Below, in pieces: positions 60,501 to 64,000 of a stretch of 64,000 bases of DNA (position 1 is the stretch's first letter; each line of letters begins with the position of its first letter). A model generated the notes under the pieces. The model made no database searches. It was not told the origin of the DNA and was given only the letters and a program-made list of their open reading frames with translations. The translations under genes were made by a program, and so were the position numbers. This DNA comes from Anopheles merus (Eukaryota > Arthropoda > Insecta > Diptera > Culicidae), in assembly GCF_017562075.2 (NCBI RefSeq), contig NC_054082.1:29208231-29272230 (forward strand). Direction: 5' to 3'.

Positions 60501-63184
60501 AGGAATGATTTCAGCCGCCCAGTATCATACTCCATATAAAACAACTGGCTAATATCGTAAAAGCCCCTTTCTACTACATTAATTCCGAAGATCCTTCCTC
60601 AACCACAGGTATGTAGTAGTTCATGTATGGTTTTTTTTCGCTTGTGCTCTGTCAGGCATACTTTTAAACTTTTTCCAAGTCATAATTTAAAACGTATCAA
60701 CAACTTTTCGATTCACTCACACCGGCGGATGTGAATCCTAGGTCCAATCGAATTGTAACCATCTGTTCGTAAAAGTTCTAGGAACTTGCTCGAAACAAAA
60801 AACCCAGTGCGTTTCCATCCCTTGAACACAATATGAACAGTGTTAGATAGATTTTGCTTGCCTTCCCTCACTGCACGATCGTACCCATTCCATTGTGCCC
60901 TTCGAGAGGAGAAGTTTATAAATAGATTTTCTCCCGGGGGTTTTTTGGCGTGTGTAATGTCATGGTTTTTCACGTATCAAACCGATGTCTTGCTTCGGGC
61001 GATATGTTTCGCAGAACATCAAGCTACCGGTATGTATATGTTTTTTTGTGTACGCTCTACAAACGCTTCTCAGTAACAAAGTTGTGCGTTCGAGCTTTTA
61101 CCGCAAAAGAGATGCTGCAAACAAACCGCACCGCAAGGATGCCACTTCACGGTGGTATATGATTATAGTTTTGCTCGGGATAACGTTTGCCGAGTGGTGC
61201 ATTGATTGAATTAAACTTTTGCACAATATCACTGTTGTAACAAGCTTGACAGCTGCAGCATTGGAACTTTGGGGAGTAAAAGTTCGTGTAGGATTTCTTC
61301 CAGTGTTACAACTACTTTAACGTCATTTCTTTGCTGAATTGTGTCAACCTGGTTGTTTACAGGGTTTGTCTGCGAGTGTTTCGAAACAAATGTTCAAGTA
61401 TTTCTGATTCTTGTTTACGGGACACTTCATTTAGTCTCATATATGCAAACGATGTGTATTTCAGTATTAGATTAGTTGGCGTGATGATTGATTTATTTCA
61501 GCCAAGGTATTGAAAATTGTTTTATTAAACAAAGCATACCGTACAGCTTCCTGGGACAAATTTTCAGAACAATACTGTGTATTTGCGTAAACGAGACTGT
61601 TATTTCGCCCTAAATATACTTTATGATGAATCCATATCACTTAAAAATCAGAAATAAAAACCAGAAAAAATTGTAATTTGCGATGCACTTTCCTTAACGG
61701 CAGTAGAGGAAATAATTTTGACGAAACTACGGTCGATGTCGTAATTAATGTTAATCTAAATAATACAAGTAGATACTACAATGTAAATGCACCAAAACTG
61801 AAGTGGATTAAAAACTTATGCTTGAGTAGAAGTTAAAACATTAAATGACTTTCAATTGTATAGTTTAGTAGCCACGGTCCAGTGAAATGAAGTTTTAATT
61901 AAAAAATGCTCTGTTTGATGCAACATCAAATCGCCTCTCGGTAGTGAGTGTTACATTGACATTAAAATTTGAGAGTGATGAGAAAAAAGCAGCGGTCCAA
62001 ACTTTCTTTTTCCCTTTTGGTTTTGCTTCTGCTGGTCTATGTTACATGCTACGAAGTTTTCGTACGACAGTGTCAAAAAAAAAAACGGACCGTGAATGGT
62101 GTTAATTGATAAATTACATCATTTATCACTTTTTGTTCAAGAACGTTCAGGAGCATAAATGGAAAACAGCTAGCAAAAAAAAAAACAGAAGACTTCCTGC
62201 TGCCCGGAGGGTCGCGAGTGGATAGAAAATCCAACAACAACAACAACAACAAAAACAGCAAAATAGCAACTTCCCATCCTGCAGCAGCGAAACCCTTTTC
62301 AATCTATGTCAAAATGAAAACATTCGTTTCTGGTTTATGCCAACAGCTCTTGTGCAGCACGGCCAAAAAAGAGGCTTAGTAAAATTTAATAACAGTTTCG
62401 AAAATAAAAGTGACAGTGCCATGAAAGATTGCTCCTATTAAGCATGGAACGATGGGAGAGTAAGCGTGCAGCAGTGACCGAAAAGTTTTTGATTAACAAT
62501 AAAAGGATTCACCTATCAGCGTGACGTTTTATGGTGAACGATTTTGCATTGTTTGGGTGTTTATTTTTTTCCCATTTTTTGGTACATTTAGTATGCACGT
62601 TCGTAATATCATTTTTATGTGAGTAAATTTTTACTGTTTTCGTAAAAATATGTAATTGTCTAGGCATTGGAAATGAAACGATTCAAATAAGCCACAGCAA
62701 AAGGGATAAGAAAGGGAGACGCCCAGTATTTTTAGAAAATCATTCAATAGTCATATATAAATTGAGTGTTTCTTTTTTCTATGATATTGAGCCAAACTTC
62801 ACAATATCAAAAACGAAACATTCCCCACAACAAAGTGTCCTGGCAACGAAGGATAAACGCGGTAATGGAGGCGCCTGGTCATTGCATTAAATTAAGTTAA
62901 ACAGTATTACAATAACTCGAGCGTCGAAACGAAACCTCCCCCCCCACCTACCTGTTCATTTTAGTTGGCGGTGTGGCGTACGGGACGCCCAGGAACGCTT
63001 CGATGGGTTTGAGAAATTTGTATCCGTCCAGCGGCAGCACGAGCCCCTGCAGACGGCCGTACCGCGTCTGCACGATCCGGTTGCCGAGGCGCGAATTTTT
63101 GTACAGATCCATCGTGGCACCGTTCAGGAAGCGCACCAGCAAAAAATAAACGATGCAAAAGTACTGGAATTTCACGAACATCAT
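9068..63184 (-). CDS. Nlg: Neuroligin, complete split coding sequence (7 exons, 999 aa)
   Basis: A single-pass postsynaptic adhesion receptor that in this family binds neurexins across the synapse. Joining 63184-62952, 15548-15331, 15148-14999, 14218-13156, 12243-12125, 11953-11693 and 10023-9068 gives 3000 nt, all in frame, ending in TGA. Residues 1-22 are a hydrophobic signal peptide; about 35-640 is the cholinesterase-like ectodomain. It carries GVPYATPP, SEDCLYLNVF, HGESFEW, NYRLGILGFL and NEYTDWE motifs. The nucleophile elbow reads G-H-G-S-G (248-252), so the catalytic Ser position is Gly250, the family's inactive state; His510 is retained. Sequons lie near 110, 135 and 532. The membrane helix is about 731-754 and resembles the neuroligin helix (SVTIAIGCSLLILN). 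The tail has a Gly-rich tract (about 839-874), Q11 (944-954) and C-terminal TTPI, which fits S/T-X-hydrophobic PDZ binding. Family assignment is firm; which insect paralogue it is (Nlg1-5) I cannot fix without a search, though Nlg2-like is my guess. Confidence 0.95.
9206..9238 (-). repeat. Coding CAG/CAA tract (Q11) in neuroligin tail
   Basis: Read on the minus strand as CAG, CAA, eight CAG, CAA, encoding eleven Gln (residues 944-954). The eight uninterrupted CAG units make it a likely length-polymorphic coding microsatellite. Confidence 0.9.
10024..11692 (-). other. Neuroligin intron 6 (1.67 kb)
   Basis: GTAGGT donor at 11692, T-rich ACAG acceptor at 10024. AT-rich with no recognisable ORF. 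An imperfect inverted pair lies at about 10328-10376 (TTTATATGGAGT versus ACTCCATACAAA), similar in wording to the hairpin at 60483-60544, and may mark an old MITE. Confidence 0.85.
11693..11953 (-). CDS. Nlg: Neuroligin coding exon 6
   Basis: Acceptor CGCTTGCAG|GTATGA at 11954/11953; donor CCAACG|GTAGGT at 11693/11692. It encodes residues 595-681. MKPRMKNHFRAHQLSIWLRL corresponds to the last helices of the esterase-like domain. It is followed by a linker with many acidic and basic residues (KNHDDMDLYEGLVK, LNYLEDNLKRRG) leading towards the membrane. Phase 1 at both ends and 261 nt long, so skipping would keep frame. Confidence 0.92.
11954..12124 (-). other. Neuroligin intron 5 (171 nt) dominated by (TG)36
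   Basis: GTAATG donor at 12124, TTGCAG acceptor at 11954. A pure dinucleotide run (12002-12074) sits about 50 nt from both splice sites and makes up over 40% of the intron; it reads (TG)n on the transcribed strand. Confidence 0.88.
12002..12074. repeat. (CA)36 microsatellite in intron 5
   Basis: Pure CA run on plus; (TG)36 on the neuroligin transcript. Confidence 0.97.
12125..12243 (-). CDS. Nlg: Neuroligin coding exon 5
   Basis: Acceptor CCACCCAG|CAACCC at 12244/12243; donor AAATTG|GTAATG at 12125/12124. It encodes residues 555-594, continuing the NFARTGNPN strand. The segment ends in FRSINWEEYDPVHQKYLEI, the W-x-x-Y-D motif near the end of the esterase-like domain. The donor is weaker than the others (GTAATG rather than GTAAGT) and faces a 171-nt intron dominated by a TG repeat. 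Confidence 0.93.
12244..13155 (-). other. Neuroligin intron 4 (912 nt), hosts a MITE
   Basis: GTAAGT donor at 13155, CCCAG acceptor at 12244. It contains the TA-flanked inverted-repeat element at 12795-13037; the remainder is AT-rich unique-looking sequence. Confidence 0.88.
12795..13037. mobile_element. TA-flanked MITE (243 bp) in intron 4
   Basis: Inverted termini CAGGGTTTTCCA-GGAGTTC (12795 on) and CAGGGTTTTCCAAGGGTTC (reverse complement from 13037) stay similar for about 40 bases. Flanking dinucleotides are TA at 12793-12794 and 13038-13039, as expected for Tc1/mariner-type insertion. Too short to encode a transposase. Confidence 0.82.
13156..14218 (-). CDS. Nlg: Neuroligin coding exon 4 (main esterase-like ectodomain)
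   Basis: Acceptor TTTGCGGCAG|GTTTTC at 14219/14218; donor ACTGG|GTAAGT at 13156/13155. This 1063-nt exon encodes residues 201-555. Landmarks are ANYGLMDQMAALHWVQQNI, FGGDPATVTL, the GHGSG elbow with Gly250 instead of Ser, a Cys-Cys loop (VNCSIPED to IVDCLRDV), FGVVTGEALWRFS, VVNEYTDWE, and GTVHGEDLPYVFGAPL with His510. A sequon lies at NYT (532). GC-ending codons dominate, which also keeps other frames open on the opposite strand. Confidence 0.96.
14219..14998 (-). other. Neuroligin intron 3 (780 nt)
   Basis: GTAAGT donor at 14998, GCGGCAG acceptor at 14219. Apart from a short (ATC)n run near 14697-14716 I see no repeat, ORF or RNA gene in it. Confidence 0.88.
14999..15148 (-). CDS. Nlg: Neuroligin coding exon 3
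   Basis: Acceptor GAATGCAG|CCACTC at 15149/15148; donor TTGG|GTAAGT at 14999/14998. It encodes residues 151-200 with LPVIVFLHGESFEWNSGN, the oxyanion-loop region of the esterase fold. VLASYSDLVVVTLNYRLGIL follows, the core strand and NYRLG motif shared by cholinesterases and neuroligins. Phase 1 at both ends, so the exon is 150 nt (50 codons) and could be skipped without a frameshift, although that would remove the fold core. Confidence 0.94.
15149..15330 (-). other. Neuroligin intron 2 (182 nt) with (CT)n tract
   Basis: GTGAGT donor at 15330 and CAG acceptor at 15149. On the transcribed strand an interrupted (CT)n run of about 80 nt (15156-15236) ends a few bases before the acceptor and forms the pyrimidine tract. 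No ORF of interest. Confidence 0.88.
15156..15236. repeat. (GA)n microsatellite in intron 2
   Basis: Interrupted GA run on plus, read as CT on the transcript immediately upstream of the exon 3 acceptor. Confidence 0.95.
15331..15548 (-). CDS. Nlg: Neuroligin coding exon 2
   Basis: Acceptor TTTTTTTGCAG|ATTTAG at 15549/15548; donor CATG|GTGAGT at 15331/15330. It encodes residues 78-150: FSPTRTPSPWDGIR, the first conserved Cys (about 101, PVCPQRLP), a sequon at NET (about 110), a PKGRLEYLKRLLPFL stretch, a second sequon NQS (about 135) and EDCLYLNVF with Cys140. In cholinesterase-like proteins this Cys pair forms the first disulphide loop. Codon usage here is visibly more AT-ending than in exons 4-7. 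A hAT-type element sits only 52 nt upstream of this acceptor on the intron side. Confidence 0.95.
15725..15765 (+). repeat. Homopolymer run of 41 G
   Basis: Uninterrupted G run inside the hAT-type element, C-rich on the neuroligin transcript. Such a run can form quadruplex structure in DNA and its exact length is uncertain in any assembly. Confidence 0.95.
16476..16757 (+). repeat. Degenerate GGAAC / GAACGGAA array
   Basis: About 280 bases built from 5- and 10-base variants (GGAAC, GAACGGAATG, GAACGGAAAG), mostly purine on this strand. Related short copies occur at the other end of the same element (15628-15670), so the array belongs to the transposon rather than the host intron. Confidence 0.85.
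16775..23149. other. Intron 1 segment, no gene seen
   Basis: Holds a T23 run (16901-16923), a CA-rich run near 18803-18833, an AT-rich TAAA-type stretch (about 19870-20020) and GC-richer sequence from about 20250 to 21750. ORFs up to 183 codons occur but none resembles a known protein. Confidence 0.55.
23150..23400 (+). pseudogene. LINE 3'-end remnant (RTE-like C terminus), copy 1
   Basis: In one frame from 23252, GRPSLR, a stop replacing a likely Trp (TGA at 23270), QDGV, MDFQTKVQDNERFQILLQQA and a terminal TAA at 23390. The pattern GRP-x-x-RW-x-D-x-V ... W-x-x-x-AQDR-x-x-W/F is the familiar C-terminal signature of non-LTR retrotransposon polyproteins. A TAAGTAAGTAA tail follows. Upstream identity decays; the 5' limit is approximate. 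Confidence 0.65.
23401..26997. other. Intron 1 segment, no gene seen
   Basis: Contains a GA-rich microsatellite (about 24866-24920) and a short TG run near 25583-25600. Overlapping ORFs around 25421-25960 arise in GC-richer sequence without recognisable domains. Confidence 0.55.
26998..27110 (+). pseudogene. LINE 3'-end remnant, copy 2
   Basis: The frame from 27000 reads MTDWQTKAQDRQRFRTVL and ends at TGA 27075. Compared with copy 1 it shares DxQTKxQDxxRF and the LRQA/LQQA ending, and both are followed by TAGCGC. It preserves the Trp lost elsewhere. Only the last ~25 codons are recognisable. Confidence 0.65.
27377..27413 (-). other. Hairpin with tRNA box-A-like sequence
   Basis: GATGACCCA (27377-27385) and TGGGTCATC (27405-27413) form a perfect 9-bp stem with a 19-nt loop. 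On the minus strand the loop reads AATAGCTCAGTGGCTAAAC, very like a tRNA D-arm/box A (TAGCTCAGTGG). No box B is found at the right distance and no cloverleaf forms, so this is not called a tRNA; it may be a decayed SINE head. Confidence 0.45.
27850..27885. repeat. (TG)n microsatellite
   Basis: About 18 TG units in intron 1. Confidence 0.95.
28129..28152. repeat. (CAG)8 microsatellite
   Basis: Eight CAG units followed by CAACGGCAGCAC. A smaller CAG cluster is at about 28591-28602. Not within a supported exon. Confidence 0.93.
29837..30798. mobile_element. Second non-autonomous hAT-type element (962 bp)
   Basis: Left end CAGACATGTCAAACATCAAT; right end in reverse complement CAGTGATGTCAAACATGTTT, 14 of the first 16 bases matching. 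Flanks are CTCTATAG (29829-29836) and CCCTATAG (30799-30806), a 7/8 target duplication. CAG-ATGTCAAAC with GGCCCGCG-like subterminal sequence is typical of hAT elements. No transposase is evident. A poly-C run lies at 30709-30719 and a GCCCGCGAG segment follows. Located in neuroligin intron 1. Confidence 0.82.
30799..44560. other. Intron 1 segment, no gene seen
   Basis: Long stretch with microsatellites, including (GA)n at 37267-37341, GA-rich 40071-40128, and CA/TG runs near 35928-35948, 36957-36976, 40452-40471, 40934-40948, 42219-42233 and 43605-43627. No ORF with a recognisable domain, no tRNA, no clear transposon ends. Confidence 0.5.
37267..37341. repeat. (GA)n microsatellite, about 75 bp
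   Basis: Nearly pure GA with one AAAG interruption, in intron 1. Confidence 0.95.
44580..45260. mobile_element. Possible inverted-repeat element remnant
   Basis: TGATTCTTTCGCACG at 44614-44628 matches, with one mismatch, the reverse complement of 45176-45190, and similarity continues loosely for about 30 bases. Another TGATTCTCCGCACGG variant lies on the right side near 45146-45160. No target duplication found, so class and ends are undetermined. Confidence 0.35.
52291..52308. other. Perfect 18-bp palindrome
   Basis: CGTATTAAGCTTAATACG, self-complementary over its full length. Nearby CGTATCAC occurs twice (about 52245-52262). Confidence 0.8.
55066..55114. repeat. (GTT)n microsatellite
   Basis: About sixteen GTT units with a CCGTC interruption. 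Confidence 0.93.
57499..57528. repeat. (CA)n microsatellite
   Basis: About fifteen CA units running into GCGCGCG. Confidence 0.93.
60311..60364 (+). repeat. Tandem duplication, 28-bp unit x 2
   Basis: CCTTTCTTGACACAATATTT plus ATCGTTAA occurs at 60311-60338 and again, minus its last two bases, at 60339-60364, with no mismatches. Confidence 0.9.
60483..60544. repeat. Perfect 18-bp inverted repeat (hairpin)
   Basis: TTGTTTTATATGGAGTAT at 60483-60500 and its exact complement at 60527-60544, separated by 26 nt. Confidence 0.88.
60545..62951. other. Intron 1 segment next to exon 1, no gene seen
   Basis: AT-rich with a (CAA)n run near 62231-62252. Directly beside the donor is a C-rich stretch (62937-62945). 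Being closest to the promoter it is a natural place for intronic enhancers, but no specific site can be named. Confidence 0.5.
62952..63184 (-). CDS. Nlg: Neuroligin coding exon 1 (signal peptide, start of ectodomain)
   Basis: The start is the first ATG after an in-frame TAG at 63284-63286, and no other in-frame ATG lies between. The context is GGAAACATG, with A at -3 as preferred in insects; a second ATG follows immediately. Residues 1-22 form a hydrophobic leader ending near LNG. The mature part begins near ATMDLYKNSRLG and contains TRYGRLQG and FLGVPYATPPTK, both typical of neuroligin N termini. The 5' splice site is AACAG|GTAGGT at 62951, leaving the last codon (Arg78) split 2+1 with exon 2. 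This exon lies 47.4 kb from the rest of the coding sequence, but the phase and the protein continuity (TKMNR-FSPTR) make the join convincing. Confidence 0.93.
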
Positions 63185-63903
63185 GTTTCCGCTCGCTATC
63201 CGCTTCGGGCTTTGAAAACGACACCCAGCCAGACACAGTTGCAAGTTACGACCAGCTGCAGTTAGGCTACAGGTCCGGCCAGACTATTGACGAAACGCGT
63301 TTGTTTTCTACGTGCTGTATCTACCCTCTCCACTATTTACAATCGGACGGTCAACTCTTCGAGCGGGGCGTGTATGCTTTGGGCGTGTGTTTCCGCGTTC
63401 GGTTAATGGATTGACGAGCTTCTTGCTTACGTATAAGTGTGTGTTTTTGTTTTGCTACTTTCGCGCGTTATGTTACTCCAGCACCAGCTGTTAAACCATT
63501 CATTCAACTGCCCATTAACATGAGATGTTTGTTTGTGGGGTAAATTATTCGCCGCACTTGCAGCCGGGGCAGCGTTTGCACTTCAGCTAATGCTGTAGAA
63601 TTACTCGATCTACGTGACTCGTGCTCGAAGCGGATGCACATTGCGAGAGCGAACCGTATTCGCCTGGAAGGGTGGGGGTCGGTTTTTGCGCATTTGCTGC
63701 ACACTTCAAAACACTAGCTTAAATGGTGCAGTACTTCTGGACACACAAACATACACACACACACACCGTGCAGCGGAAACGATTTTTCTACGCGATCGCT
63801 AATGGCATCACTTAGGAAGGAAGCAGCTTGGTCGCTGGGGTAAGTTACTTGAGAAAACTAGCAGCGATGGTCGTTTTTTCACTTTTTATCGTTTTTTTCT
63901 TCA

Positions 63904-63937
<34 letters not shown>

Positions 63938-64000
63938 TTTTCTATCACTCACTCGCTCCCTATCTACACTAAGCACCATCAAATGCGCGCACTATTAAAA
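63185..64000 (-). other. Neuroligin 5' leader and presumed promoter side
   Basis: Upstream of the start ATG with an in-frame TAG at 63284-63286. I see no clear TATA box or initiator. A (GA)n run on the minus strand lies about 720 bp upstream of the ATG (63904-63937), which could be a GAGA-type promoter element or merely a microsatellite. The transcription start may lie outside the window. Confidence 0.4.
63904..63937. repeat. (CT)n / (GA)n run upstream of neuroligin exon 1
   Basis: CT repeat on plus, GA repeat on the gene's strand. Confidence 0.93.

Larger units (their letters stand above)
15549..62951 (-). other. Neuroligin intron 1 (47.4 kb)
   Basis: It is bounded by a GTAGGT donor at 62951 and a T-rich GTTTTTTTGCAG acceptor ending at 15549 (phase 2). 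No ORF inside shows a recognisable domain or plausible exon structure on either strand. Contents listed separately: two hAT-type elements, two LINE 3'-end remnants, a possible third inverted-repeat element, hairpins and many microsatellites. Long first introns are common in neuroligin and other synaptic genes and often hold enhancers. That role here is only inference; I cannot point to specific sites. Confidence 0.88.

Noticed and set aside
63185..63244. In-frame 20-codon upstream extension of neuroligin exon 1
   Set aside because: The first codon would be TTG, not ATG. The ATG at 63184 is the first after the in-frame stop at 63284-63286 and it begins a good signal peptide.
1..64000. CRISPR arrays, operons, prophage or other bacterial systems
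   Set aside because: No spaced direct repeats, ribosome binding sites or dense ORFs; the window is clearly animal nuclear DNA.

Overview
The window looks like nuclear DNA of an Anopheles mosquito, most likely the An. gambiae complex. The evidence is a metazoan split gene with GT-AG introns, dense CA/GA microsatellites, and a tRNA-derived SINE whose wording I recognise as SINE200-like. There are also short terminal-inverted-repeat elements of hAT and Tc1/mariner (pogo/Tigger) type. I see no bacterial, organellar or viral gene content.

One protein-coding gene can be supported, and it covers most of the window on the minus strand: a neuroligin, a postsynaptic cholinesterase-like adhesion receptor. 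Seven coding exons (63184-62952, 15548-15331, 15148-14999, 14218-13156, 12243-12125, 11953-11693, 10023-9068) sum to exactly 3000 nt in one frame, giving 999 residues and a TGA stop. All six junctions have GT/AG sites and matching phases. The first exon encodes the signal peptide and start of the ectodomain. It is separated from the rest by a 47.4-kb intron, so about three quarters of the window is intron 1. The protein has a signal peptide, an esterase-like domain with Gly at the serine-nucleophile position, one membrane helix, and a Gly- and Gln-rich cytoplasmic tail ending in a class I PDZ-type ligand (TTPI).

Layout from left to right. 1-7265 is a transposon-rich flank: a pogo/Tigger-like terminus, four copies of an unnamed repeat, a probable LTR with primer-binding site, and a 1.6-kb TA-flanked element with a nested SINE. 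7266-9067 is the probable 3' UTR and downstream DNA. 9068-15548 holds exons 7 to 2, with a TA-flanked MITE in intron 4 and large dinucleotide tracts in introns 2 and 5. 15549-62951 is intron 1. It holds two hAT-type elements (15601-16766 with a perfect 8-bp target duplication; 29837-30798 with a near-perfect one), two LINE 3'-end remnants, several hairpins and palindromes, and many microsatellites. 62952-64000 is exon 1, the 5' leader and the presumed promoter side.

I found no nested gene in intron 1 and nothing that justifies claiming a new biological system. The most unusual features are the hAT element with a G41 run and GGAAC-type arrays 52 nt from the exon 2 splice acceptor, the (TG)36 tract filling over 40% of a 171-nt intron, and the (CT)n tract that serves as the exon 3 pyrimidine tract.
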